From Candidatus Vecturithrix granuli (lineage in GTDB: Bacteria > Moduliflexota > Moduliflexia > Moduliflexales > Moduliflexaceae), in contig DF820471.1 in the NCBI GenBank assembly GCA_000739535.1, forward strand, positions 200,967 through 247,682: DNA of 46,716 nucleotides, read 5' to 3'. The stretch's first letter is position 1; each line of letters opens with the position of its first letter. Of the stretch, positions 7,958-16,033 are shown in pieces. The position numbers and the translations under genes are program-made. The notes below the pieces were generated by a model. The model was given only the letters and a program-made list of their open reading frames with translations. It did no database searches and was not told the origin of the DNA.

Positions 7958-8911
7958 ATGGATATTGAACAATTGACCATACGAGCGGCGTGGTATTATT
8001 ATAAAACCGATATGACGCAAGAGGCTATCGCCAAAAAGCTCAATCTCTCGCGCATGAAGGTCGTGCGTTTACTTGAAAAAGCCAAACAGGACGGCATTGT
8101 GAGCGTACACGTCAAAAGTCCTATTAATAACTGCCTCGAAATCGAACAAAAGCTCATTACCACCTTTCAATTAGATGACGCCATGGTTGTGCCTTACGAC
8201 CGCTCCCAGCATGTGAATCAAACGGTGGCGCAGGCGGCGGCGCAATACCTGGAATTACGTTTACGTTCAAATGATCTGCTCGGCATCGGCTGGGGTGATA
8301 CGATCAGCCGCATGGCCGTCTGTTTTAATCTGAATGATGAACGCCGCATTAATGTTGTGACCCTTTCAGGGGGTATTCTCTCGTATGATATTGGCGGGCG
8401 CTTGTCAACGGTGTTTAAAGGTAAGCTCTATGTGATTAACGCGCCGATTATGGCGTCAAGCGTTGAGTTGTGTGAAGCCTTAAAACAAGAGCCGACGATT
8501 AAAGACGCGCTTGAAATGGCGCGGCTGGCGAATTATAGCGTGGTCGGAATTGGCATTCCCGATCGTAACGCCTCTATCGTGAAAGCAGGTTATCTCAGTG
8601 AAGTTGATCTGCAAATGATCAGTTCGCAGGGTGCGGTGGGAGATTTACTCGGGCAATTTTTTGATGAGCAAGGCCGCAAGTTAGACCTTCCCATTCACCG
8701 CCGGCTGATTAATCTCGATATTGAAAAGCTGCGCGGGATGAGCAATGTGATTGTGGCGGCGGGTGGGACGCATAAAGTCAAAGCGATCGTAGCCGCCTTG
8801 CAGCAACGCTATTTTCATACCTTAGTGACCGATGAAGTCACGGCAAGCGAGTTACTTGCGCATATCCACAATAATCCACATTATAAAATTCGTGAAATGA
8901 ACAGGGGATAA
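7958..8911 (+). CDS. lsrR: LsrR-like transcriptional regulator (SorC/DeoR family)
   Basis: A 317-residue regulator with an N-terminal helix-turn-helix ('MTQEAIAKKLNLSRMKVVRLLEKA', broken here as TQEAIAKKL and SRMKVVRLL; about residues 20-45). A C-terminal SorC-type sugar-phosphate-binding domain follows (about 55-315), with 'LGIGWGDTISRMA', 'VVGIGIPDR' and the closing 'VAAGGTHKVKAI'. In enteric bacteria LsrR represses the lsr genes until phospho-AI-2 binds. Here it is the first gene of the same transcript, ending six bases before lsrA, rather than divergent with lsrK. The ATG at 7958 has GGTGA about nine bases upstream; the earlier TTG is rejected. The lsrR name rests on context as well as family, since SorC paralogues are common. 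Confidence 0.85.
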   Translation: MDIEQLTIRAAWYYYKTDMTQEAIAKKLNLSRMKVVRLLEKAKQDGIVSVHVKSPINNCLEIEQKLITTFQLDDAMVVPYDRSQHVNQTVAQAAAQYLELRLRSNDLLGIGWGDTISRMAVCFNLNDERRINVVTLSGGILSYDIGGRLSTVFKGKLYVINAPIMASSVELCEALKQEPTIKDALEMARLANYSVVGIGIPDRNASIVKAGYLSEVDLQMISSQGAVGDLLGQFFDEQGRKLDLPIHRRLINLDIEKLRGMSNVIVAAGGTHKVKAIVAALQQRYFHTLVTDEVTASELLAHIHNNPHYKIREMNRG

Positions 8912-8917
8912 CAGGCT

Positions 8918-10432
8918 ATGCAAAACGGCAGCATTATTGAATTACACAACATGAGCAAAGCGTTTGGCGGGGTTCCGGTTTTGGAAGATGTCAATTTCAC
9001 GTTGCGGCGAGGGATTGTGCATGGATTAATCGGCGGAAATGGAGCCGGAAAATCCACGCTCATGAAAATCCTGTCCGGAATTTTTCAGCCTGATCAGGGT
9101 GAAATTTGGATCAACGGGAAAAAGACCCACTTAAAAAATCCGGCCGATGCCCATAGCAAAGGCATTTACCTTGTGCCCCAGGAACCGACCATTTTCCCTT
9201 TTCTGACCGTTGAAGAAAATATTCTGATCGGTATGAACGTGAATAAAAGAATCTACCGTGAAAAACTGCAAATCCTGATGGATACCTTGAAATGTGATTT
9301 CACTCTGGGACAAATCGGCGCGGATTTAACCATTGCCAAGCAGCAGCTTGTAGGACTCTTAAAAGGCTTAATTCGTGAAAGCGATGTGATCATCCTGGAT
9401 GAACCGACTTCCGCCCTGACTTCCAGAGAAGTAACCGCCCTGTTTCAGGCTGTGAAAAAACTCGTGCGCGAAAAAAATATCGCCATTGTCTATATTACCC
9501 ATCGCCTACAGGAGTTGTTTGACATCACGGATGAGGTGACTGTGCTGAAAAATGGAAGAATCGTTTCTCAGGGAACAACCGCTGAATACACGTTGGAACA
9601 GATTATTCAGATGATGGTGCCGAAGGTCAGTAAGCAGGAGGTTGAAACCGCAGAAATCGAGCTTCCGCAGCAAGCGCGACAGGTGAATACTCACCGAGAG
9701 AACGGCTATATTTTAGAAGTGGAACATCTGTGGGGCAAAGGTTTTCGCGATGTCTCTCTGCAATTGAAAAAAGGAGAAATTCTGGGACTGACCGGTGTGG
9801 TAGGCGCGGGACGCACAGAATTCGCTGAAGCCCTGTTTGGCATTACGAAAAAAGAATCCGGCGCGATCACGCTGAACGGGCAAAAAGTAGAGATTCACAG
9901 CCCGCGTGCCGCCATTGATTTGGGATTGGTGTATGTTCCTGAAGATCGGCACTTGCACGGAGGATTTTTAGAAGCCACGATTCAGGAAAATATCAGCGCT
10001 TCGATTCTCTATCGCTTGTTTCGCATCTTTCTGCGGGGAAAAAAGGAAAAACAGATCTCGCAGGAATTTATTCGTATGTTGAATATCAAGACTACGGGAG
10101 ATGACCAGAAATTTACCTATCTTTCCGGCGGGAATCAGCAAAAAGTGGTGTTGGGGAAATGGCTGGCTTCTACTCCGAAAGTAATTATCCTGGATGAACC
10201 GACGCGCGGAATTGACGCCAATGCACGCAAAGAGATTTACGCCAATATCAAAAAACTGGCTCAGGAAGGAATTGGCGTCATCTTAATCTCTTCCGATTTT
10301 GAAGAGATCGTGACGTTGAGCGACAGAGTAGTCATTATGTATAGCGAACGCATGGTGGCTGAATTAGATGCTTCCGATATTACCCTGGAAAACATTACGT
10401 ATGCATCATTTGGATATGCAAAGGCGGCGTAG
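8918..10432 (+). CDS. lsrA: AI-2 import ATP-binding protein LsrA
   Basis: A 504-residue double ATPase of the sugar-importer type. The first half has Walker A 'GGNGAGKST' (about residues 39-47) and 'IILDEPTSAL'. The second half has the degenerate 'GVVGAGRTE' loop, the ABC signature 'LSGGNQQK' and 'IILDEPTRGID'. The stretch 'GIYLVPQEP' is also present in E. coli LsrA and distinguishes it from ribose and xylose ATPases. LsrA powers the LsrC/LsrD channel that imports AI-2. The gene follows the regulator by six bases and precedes lsrC by two, so it is tightly operonic. Substrate assignment is strengthened by lsrB, lsrK and lsrF downstream. Confidence 0.93.
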   Translation: MQNGSIIELHNMSKAFGGVPVLEDVNFTLRRGIVHGLIGGNGAGKSTLMKILSGIFQPDQGEIWINGKKTHLKNPADAHSKGIYLVPQEPTIFPFLTVEENILIGMNVNKRIYREKLQILMDTLKCDFTLGQIGADLTIAKQQLVGLLKGLIRESDVIILDEPTSALTSREVTALFQAVKKLVREKNIAIVYITHRLQELFDITDEVTVLKNGRIVSQGTTAEYTLEQIIQMMVPKVSKQEVETAEIELPQQARQVNTHRENGYILEVEHLWGKGFRDVSLQLKKGEILGLTGVVGAGRTEFAEALFGITKKESGAITLNGQKVEIHSPRAAIDLGLVYVPEDRHLHGGFLEATIQENISASILYRLFRIFLRGKKEKQISQEFIRMLNIKTTGDDQKFTYLSGGNQQKVVLGKWLASTPKVIILDEPTRGIDANARKEIYANIKKLAQEGIGVILISSDFEEIVTLSDRVVIMYSERMVAELDASDITLENITYASFGYAKAA

Positions 10433-10434
10433 GT

Positions 10435-11475
10435 ATGAAAAAGATGCTCACAAATTTCATTCTCAAGAAACCTGAAGTACTGACCATTACCTTTATTGTG
10501 TTGTATTTTCTAGGGATGGGCGTCATTAATCCTGCGTTTCTTGCGCTGGATACGCTGATCAGAATCCTGTTTAACGGCGCGATGTTATTTGTGATCACAA
10601 TGGGCATTGCCGGCGTCCTGATTACCCGCAATATTGATGTCTCGGTCGGCAGCCTGCTCGGCCTTTCCGCAACTTTTGGCGCAACTTATCTGTTGACGCC
10701 CAATCCATCTATCGCTTTGTTTTTGTTGATCACGCTCGGTACAGGAGTGCTTGGCGGCCTGTTTAACGGAATCGGGGTGGCTTATGCCGGCGTACCTTCA
10801 ATTATCATGACATTAGGTACTATGGCGATGTTTCGAGGCATTCTGACGCTTTACACCGGCGGAAGTTGGATTGATACGGTTCCGGAGTGGTATCTCAATT
10901 TTTCACGCGGGGAAATTTTCGGCCTTTTTTACCCGATCTGGCTGATTGTGCTCTTTCTGGTGATTTTATGGATATTTTACAACAAAATTACCTGGGGACG
11001 CTATCTGTATGCCACCGGCAACAGCGAGGAGGGCGCGAGATTGCAAGGGATTCCTGTGAAAGTGGTAAAGCTTTCTGCCTTTGCCATCTCCGGGTTATTT
11101 GCCGGGATCGGCGCGTTGATTTTTATTTCGCAAATCGGCACGATTCCCACGCAAGCCGGATTTGGTATGGAAACGCAAGCCATTGCGGCGGCGGTGATCG
11201 GCGGAATCAGTTTAATGGGCGGGAGCGGCAATATCCAGGGTGCGGCGTTAGGAGCGCTGCTGTTGGAAACGATCAAATATTCGCTGGTCTATTTCAGAGT
11301 GCCAGGTTATTGGAATGATGTGTTTTCAGGGTTCTTGCTGCTGCTGATTGTGGTGCTGACCTCGCGCATCCAGATTTTTCTGAAAAAAGAAAAGGAACGC
11401 GAAAAAGAAGAACGCGCCGATGTCGCGGCGATCAAGCCTGAACTCAATGTCATGCAAGAACGCGTCAACGAATAG
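10435..11475 (+). CDS. lsrC: AI-2 import permease LsrC
   Basis: A 346-residue polytopic inner-membrane protein with 8-10 hydrophobic helices, of the branched-chain/ribose permease family. 'ITRNIDVSVGSLLGL' and 'AIAAAVIGGISLMGGSGNIQGA' are the conserved EAA-like and pore-forming stretches. They closely parallel E. coli LsrC ('LTRNIDVSVGSI', 'GGISLLGGSG'). The C-terminal 30 residues are highly charged. It follows lsrA after two bases, with only a weak GG-rich ribosome site, which suggests translational coupling. It pairs with LsrD to form the channel. LsrC versus LsrD was assigned by gene order and similarity. Confidence 0.92.
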   Translation: MKKMLTNFILKKPEVLTITFIVLYFLGMGVINPAFLALDTLIRILFNGAMLFVITMGIAGVLITRNIDVSVGSLLGLSATFGATYLLTPNPSIALFLLITLGTGVLGGLFNGIGVAYAGVPSIIMTLGTMAMFRGILTLYTGGSWIDTVPEWYLNFSRGEIFGLFYPIWLIVLFLVILWIFYNKITWGRYLYATGNSEEGARLQGIPVKVVKLSAFAISGLFAGIGALIFISQIGTIPTQAGFGMETQAIAAAVIGGISLMGGSGNIQGAALGALLLETIKYSLVYFRVPGYWNDVFSGFLLLLIVVLTSRIQIFLKKEKEREKEERADVAAIKPELNVMQERVNE

Positions 11476-11495
11476 ATGTAAAAGGAAAGAGATGT

Positions 11496-12512
11496 ATGAA
11501 CCAACTCAAAAAACTCTACAACTGGCAAATGGCTCTGGTCTGTTTAATCGGACTGGAACTGGTGATATTCGGCGTGATTAACCCGCGTTTTGTCAATGTA
11601 TATAACTTGTTATACAGCATCGGCGATTTTCTGTATATTGCGATTGCCGCGCTTCCCATGACAATGATTATTGTATCGGGCGGGATTGATATTTCGATTG
11701 GCTCGATCATGGGGCTGTCAGCGGTCATCACCGGTCTGGTTTGGCTTGGAACGACGAATATCTGGCTGGCGGTACTGGCCGGATTGTTCGGCGGCGTCAT
11801 AGCCGGGGGCATCAACGGCGTATTAATAGTGATTACCCAGGTTAACCCGTTAGTCATTACCCTCGGAAGCTCGTTTCTCTACGCCGGGGCAGCGTTAACG
11901 CTGTCAGGACTTGCCGGAACATCCGGATTTGAAGGGATCGGCGGATTTCCCGATGGCTTTGTCAATATTGCGAATGGCACGCTGTTCAGCATCCCCAATC
12001 CGGTCTGGATTCTGCTCTTCCTCGTTATCATTTTCTACCTCGTATTACATCATTCGAAATTCGGACGCTATTTATTTCTGATCGGAATGAATTCGGCGGC
12101 GGCCAGATATACCGGCGTCAAAGTCGAAAAATTGCTGGTGGTGAATTACATGATTTCAGGGTTGGGCGGGGCGTTAGCCGGGATCTTGCTCACCTCATAT
12201 TTCACGTCTGCTCGTTCTGATCTTGGCGCTGATGCACCTCTGACCGTGATTACCTGCGCGGTATTGGGAGGGGCGAATATCTACGGCGGCGATGGCCGGA
12301 TTGTGGGCGCGGTGCTGGCAAGCCTGCTCATCGGCTATCTGAAATACGGCCTGCAAATGGTCAATATCACCGCCCATCAAACCAGTGTGTTTCTGGGGCT
12401 TTTATTAATCATGTCAATTTCCGGGGTCTTCTTCTGGCGCAAATATAACGATCTGTATAAAAACAGGAAAGCCTTTACACGGTTACGAACTCAACCGGCT
12501 GAAGACGTTTGA
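11496..12512 (+). CDS. lsrD: AI-2 import permease LsrD
   Basis: A 338-residue multi-spanning permease of the same family as LsrC, forming the second half of the channel. It shows 'IIVSGGIDISIGSIMGLSAV' (residue window about 55-75) and 'AVLGGANIYGGDGRIVGAVLA', the matching conserved loops of this subfamily. The ATG has AGGA upstream and lies 20 bases after lsrC. After this gene the operon is interrupted by a 192-base inverted-repeat element before lsrB. If that element ends transcription, lsrB would need its own promoter; a palindrome sits just before lsrB. Confidence 0.92.
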   Translation: MNQLKKLYNWQMALVCLIGLELVIFGVINPRFVNVYNLLYSIGDFLYIAIAALPMTMIIVSGGIDISIGSIMGLSAVITGLVWLGTTNIWLAVLAGLFGGVIAGGINGVLIVITQVNPLVITLGSSFLYAGAALTLSGLAGTSGFEGIGGFPDGFVNIANGTLFSIPNPVWILLFLVIIFYLVLHHSKFGRYLFLIGMNSAAARYTGVKVEKLLVVNYMISGLGGALAGILLTSYFTSARSDLGADAPLTVITCAVLGGANIYGGDGRIVGAVLASLLIGYLKYGLQMVNITAHQTSVFLGLLLIMSISGVFFWRKYNDLYKNRKAFTRLRTQPAEDV

Positions 12513-12539
12513 TGATGAAATTCACTATCTCATGTCTCA

Positions 12540-12731
12540 TGTTACGCAGCCCTGTTTTTTACCGCGTAGCGGTTGAAGTATTGTAGAAAAATCGTTCCGG
12601 TTTTCGGGGTCACTTATTCCGTAGGAGTTGAACTCTGCTGTTTCTGCAACCGCTCTGCGGTAAGAGATCCAGGGGACGACATGCCTGCTACAATACTCTA
12701 ACCGCTACGCGGTAAAAACCTCCGCGTAACA
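12540..12731. repeat. 192-bp inverted-repeat element inside the lsr cluster
   Basis: The ends are long imperfect inverted repeats. The left arm (12540-12586) contains ACCGCGTAGCGGTT and AGTATTGTAG. The right arm (12688-12731) contains CTACAATACT and AACCGCTACGCGGT and ends GCGTAACA, matching the left TGTTACGC. There is no coding capacity. It is best read as a MITE-like non-autonomous element inserted between lsrD and lsrB. Confidence 0.75.
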
Positions 12732-12903
12732 GGAGTTCTTTAAAATGCAGGGCCAGGAAAACATGGGGGTTTTCGGAACCGAAGAACATCTCATGCGTTC
12801 TAAAAGTCCAAAAGGGGGGATGTTGAGGGAAGCGCAAAAAGGAGGAAAGATGAAATACTGTATTACAATCGAGCAAGCCAATCAGGAGATAATCTACGTC
12901 TTT

Positions 12904-12942
12904 GGATTAACGATGAAAATAAAATTTTCATTATGTAATCCG
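12904..12942 (+). promoter_or_regulatory. Palindrome upstream of lsrB
   Basis: ATGAAAAT (12913-12920), three bases, then ATTTTCAT (12924-12931), with outer arms GGATTA and TAATCC extending the symmetry. It ends 29 bases before the lsrB start. The half-site TGAAAA/TTTTCA also forms the palindrome downstream of the lsr promoter at 7882, so it may be a second regulator site giving lsrB separate control. A leader hairpin is the alternative. Confidence 0.5.
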
Positions 12943-12971
12943 TAAGAGGATATCAGCAAGGAGTAATTATC

Positions 12972-14024
12972 ATGAAAAAATTGATGATTCTGATGTTAAC
13001 AGGTTTGTTAGTTCTGTCGTTGGTTGCCGGGGCCTCGGCTGAAAAGAAGTTTAAAATTGCCTTTGTGCCCAAAATTATCGGCAACACCTTCTTTGAAGTT
13101 GCCGGCGCCAATGCGGTAGCTATGGGCGAGCAGTTAGGCGTTGAAGTGAAGTATGATGGGCCGACCGAAGCTTCAGTCGCCGGACAGGTAAAATTCATCA
13201 ATACCTTTGTGAATATGGGCTATGACGCTATCGTCGTTTCCGCTCTGGATCCGCAGGGATTGAATCAGGCGTTGAAACGGGCAATCGATCGCGGCGTGGT
13301 TGTGGTTACGTGGGATTCTGACGTTGACCCGGATTATCGCACATTTTATGTCAACCAGGGAACACCAGACCTTCTCGGAAGACAATTGGTTGATATGGTA
13401 GTCAACCAGCTCGGCACCTGGCACGGCCCGTTAAAAGTGGCGTTCCATTATTCCTCTCCTACCGTCACCGACCAGAATTCCTGGGTAAATTTTGCCAAGA
13501 AGATTATTGCGGAAGAATATCCTGACTGGGAAATCGTGACGACCCAATATTCAGATATGGATTTCCCCAAAGCCGTATCGGTGGGCGAACAGATTCTCAA
13601 AACCTATCCTGATGTGAACGCGATTATCTGCCCAGATTCCACTGCTTTTCCAGGACAGGCCAAAGCGGTTGAAAACCTCAATATGATTGGTAAAGTCGCG
13701 GTTGTCGGTTTCACCACCCCGAGCACGATCAAACAGTATATTGAACGCGGCACAGTGTTGCAAGGCGGTCTGTGGGATTGCGGCGTACAGGGCGCGGCCG
13801 GCGTATATGTCGCCTATAAGCTGTTAAACGGTGAAAAAATTGAGGTCGGTACTCCTTTTGAAATTCCTAACATTCCCGGACAATTCAATGTGGTGCCGAA
13901 CAAATTGCAGGGCGGCGAGATGTATGAACGCGAAAAATATGAAGGCGTGACAGACAATGGCATCGTTCTGCTGCCGGAAAGATTGGTATTTACCCGTTAT
14001 AACATTGACAAATACAATTTCTAA
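12972..14024 (+). CDS. lsrB: AI-2-binding periplasmic protein LsrB
   Basis: A 350-residue periplasmic binding protein with a signal peptide (cleavage likely after 'ASA', residue 23). It aligns along its whole length with enteric LsrB: 'YDGPTEASVAGQV', 'VSALDPQGL', 'TWDSDVDPD', 'SSPTVTDQN' and the final 'LLPERLVFTRYNIDKYNF'. Known AI-2 contacts are recognisable as Lys34, Asp115, Asp167, Gln168 and Pro221. The position that is Ala in confirmed LsrB proteins appears to be Ser223 here, in 'CPDSTAF'. LsrB captures AI-2 in the periplasm for LsrACD and can also serve as a chemotaxis ligand carrier. AAGGAG lies eight bases before the ATG. A strong terminator-like hairpin follows. Confidence 0.95.
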   Translation: MKKLMILMLTGLLVLSLVAGASAEKKFKIAFVPKIIGNTFFEVAGANAVAMGEQLGVEVKYDGPTEASVAGQVKFINTFVNMGYDAIVVSALDPQGLNQALKRAIDRGVVVVTWDSDVDPDYRTFYVNQGTPDLLGRQLVDMVVNQLGTWHGPLKVAFHYSSPTVTDQNSWVNFAKKIIAEEYPDWEIVTTQYSDMDFPKAVSVGEQILKTYPDVNAIICPDSTAFPGQAKAVENLNMIGKVAVVGFTTPSTIKQYIERGTVLQGGLWDCGVQGAAGVYVAYKLLNGEKIEVGTPFEIPNIPGQFNVVPNKLQGGEMYEREKYEGVTDNGIVLLPERLVFTRYNIDKYNF

Positions 14025-14051
14025 ACACGCAGCCAGAAATTTTCCAGCAGG

Positions 14052-14084
14052 AAAAACCGGGTTTCTTCAAGAAACCCGGTTTTT
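14052..14084 (+). terminator. Terminator-like hairpin after lsrB
   Basis: A perfect 14-bp stem, AAAAACCGGGTTTC / GAAACCCGGTTTTT, with a TTCAA loop. The T-rich right arm fits a Rho-independent terminator on either strand. It belongs to a recurrent hairpin type in this window (see also 16381, 17431, 26840, 39559, 44540). Confidence 0.75.
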
Positions 14085-14089
14085 AACTA

Positions 14090-14219
14090 TTTCACAGGAG
14101 ATGTCATGAGCTAAGGCTCACCCGGCGCAATGAAAATGAGAGATGTACTGCGAAACTCCAGTTTCGCGCATCATTGACAGCCGCGAAACTGGAGTTTCGC
14201 GGTACATTTTCACAGGAGA
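14090..14219. repeat. Family D repeat flanked by a 12-bp direct repeat (copy 1)
   Basis: The exact sequence TTTCACAGGAGA occurs at 14090-14101 and again at 14208-14219. Between them is a unit containing ATG-AGC-TAA, then CTCACCCGGCGCAATGAAAAT, then two hairpins GCGAAAC-tcca-GTTTCGC and GCGAAAC-tgga-GTTTCGC with complementary loops. A very similar copy in the opposite orientation lies at 28097-28222. The duplicated AGGAG is a Shine-Dalgarno sequence. The direct repeats look like a target-site duplication. Confidence 0.7.
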
Positions 14220-14308
14220 ATCTCCATCACGGTCACCGCAGAGGAAAGAATGTGAATTGACAATCCATTCTTTTTTGTGCGCTGAGCGTGAGGGCAGAAA
14301 CACACGCT

Positions 14309-15871
14309 ATGAAATATGTGATGGCCCTCGATGCAGGCACCGGGAGCGGCCGGTGCGTCATTTTTGATGAACAGGGAAATCAGGCGGCGGTTTCTCAACA
14401 AGAATGGACGCATAATACGGATCCGCGCTTTCCCGGTTCAATGGAATTTGATGTTGAAAAAAACTGGAATATTCTTGCAGCGTGCATTCAAAGTGCGTTG
14501 CGCCAGGCCGGAATTTCGGCGCGGGATATTGCCGGAATCAGCGCGACCAGTATGCGCGAAGGCATTGTGCTGTACGATGGGGCCGGCAAAGAACTGTGGG
14601 CCTGCGCCAACGTTGATTCGCGGGCAGCGCAGGAAGTGATCGAATTGACCCAACTGGAAGAGGGATTAGAAGAAAAGATTTATCGCATTTCCGGCCAGAC
14701 CTTCTCCTTAGGCGCAATCCCGCGCATCCTGTGGGTCAAAAAACATTTTCCGGCCCTGTATGACGCCGCCCGTACTGTCAATATGCTCAGTGATTGGGTG
14801 TTGTATAAATTGACCGGCGAATTGGTTGTGGATCCGTCAAATGGCTGTACTACAGGACTCTTTGATTTGCACACGCGTCAATGGAAACCTGAAATTGCCG
14901 CCTGGTGCGGTTTACGTGACGACATTTTTCCGCCAGTGCACGAAGCCGGAACAGTGATCGGCAAAGTGCATCGCCAGGCAGCCGAGTTCACGGGTTTACA
15001 AGAAGGAACGCCGGTCATTATCAGCGGGGGCGATGCCCAATTAGGGGCGGTAGGAGTCAACGCCGTGTTTCCCGGTCAGACCTCCGTCTTTGGCGGAAGT
15101 TTCTGGCAGCAAGAAGTAAATATGGGAGCGGTGCAGGTAGATTCCGAATGCCGCATCCGCGTGAATTGCCATAGCGTCCCCAATCTCTGGCAAATGGAAG
15201 GCATTGCATTTTTCCCGGGCTTAGTTGCGCGTTGGTTTCGCGATACCTTTTGCCAGGAAGAACTACGCATGGCGCGAGCTACTGGCTTAGATGCATATTA
15301 TCTTCTGGAGCAGCAGGCCGCTCGGGTGCCGGCCGGGGCCTATGGCATTGTCTGTACTTTTTCGGATGTAATGAATTATCTCAAATGGAAACATGCAGCC
15401 CCATCGTTTATCAATCTTGATATTTCTGCCTCGGAAAAATCCGGAAAAGCCGCTTTGTTCAGAGCGATTCAGGAAAATGCGGCCTATGTGGCCTATGGCA
15501 ACCTCAAGGCGATTGCATCCAATACGGGAACATTTCCTCAAGAAGTCATCTTTGCCGGCGGCGCCTCAAAAGGAAATCTCTGGTGCCAGATTGTGACGGA
15601 TGTTTTCGGCGTCCCCGTGAAAGTTCCGGTCGTGAAAGAAGCCAGCGCCTTAGGATCGGCCCTGTGTGCCGCTGTCGGCGTCGGCATCTTTGCATCAATT
15701 GCAGAGGCGGCGCAGGCAACCGTGCAATGGGAAACCTCATACACTCCTGATGCGGCGGCCCATCAACTCTATCAGGAACATTTTGAACGCTGGCGCGCAG
15801 TCTATGCCAAACAGATGGAGCTTGTTGCTGCCAACCTGACCTCTCCAATGTGGAGCGCTCCAGGGGTATAA
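14309..15871 (+). CDS. lsrK: Autoinducer-2 kinase LsrK
   Basis: A 520-residue FGGY-family carbohydrate kinase that matches LsrK throughout. It opens with 'MALDAGTGSGRCVIFD' (phosphate-binding), then 'PGSMEFDVEKNW', 'SMREGIVLY' and 'WACANVDSRAAQEV'. 'GGDAQLGAVG' holds the catalytic Asp region, and 'FAGGASKGNLW' is the ATP-site GGxSK motif. It ends 'MWSAPGV', like the enteric enzyme. LsrK phosphorylates imported AI-2 in the cytoplasm, trapping it and making the inducer for LsrR. I start it at the ATG at 14309; a GTG at 14288 would add seven residues and neither has a strong ribosome site. It is separated from lsrB by a terminator and a family D repeat, so a separate promoter or read-through is needed. 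Confidence 0.94.
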   Translation: MKYVMALDAGTGSGRCVIFDEQGNQAAVSQQEWTHNTDPRFPGSMEFDVEKNWNILAACIQSALRQAGISARDIAGISATSMREGIVLYDGAGKELWACANVDSRAAQEVIELTQLEEGLEEKIYRISGQTFSLGAIPRILWVKKHFPALYDAARTVNMLSDWVLYKLTGELVVDPSNGCTTGLFDLHTRQWKPEIAAWCGLRDDIFPPVHEAGTVIGKVHRQAAEFTGLQEGTPVIISGGDAQLGAVGVNAVFPGQTSVFGGSFWQQEVNMGAVQVDSECRIRVNCHSVPNLWQMEGIAFFPGLVARWFRDTFCQEELRMARATGLDAYYLLEQQAARVPAGAYGIVCTFSDVMNYLKWKHAAPSFINLDISASEKSGKAALFRAIQENAAYVAYGNLKAIASNTGTFPQEVIFAGGASKGNLWCQIVTDVFGVPVKVPVVKEASALGSALCAAVGVGIFASIAEAAQATVQWETSYTPDAAAHQLYQEHFERWRAVYAKQMELVAANLTSPMWSAPGV

Positions 15872-15936
15872 ACAGGTTCATAGTCTCCGCTTTAGCGGCG
15901 GCGAACATAGAAGCTATATATAGACATCCTCAGTCA

Positions 15937-16002
15937 TTCGTGTCTCGACTTCGCTCGACAACCGCCCAGTCACTTAGCGGAGTCGAAGTGACATGACATA
16001 AA
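15937..16002. repeat. Degenerate 'CGACTTCGCTC' repeat between lsrK and the cupin gene
   Basis: CTCGACTTCGCTCGA is followed, about 20 bases on, by an inverted partial copy (AGCGGAGTCGAAG), flanked by GTCATTCGTG and GTGACATGAC. It shares the core found in the elements at 17576, 42606, 46298 and 46640. The whole 161-base gap is non-coding apart from the AGGAGG serving the cupin gene. Confidence 0.5.
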
Positions 16003-16033
16003 TGATTTAGGATCACTATAGGAGGAAACATAC

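Noticed and set aside
12745-12945. 66-codon frame between the lsr element and lsrB
   Set aside because: It has no family resemblance, runs through the lsrB palindrome and lies in an intergenic region; composition is not protein-like.
14245-14280. AT-rich hairpin with T tract upstream of lsrK
   Set aside because: The 8-base stem of A/T pairs is too weak to call a terminator.
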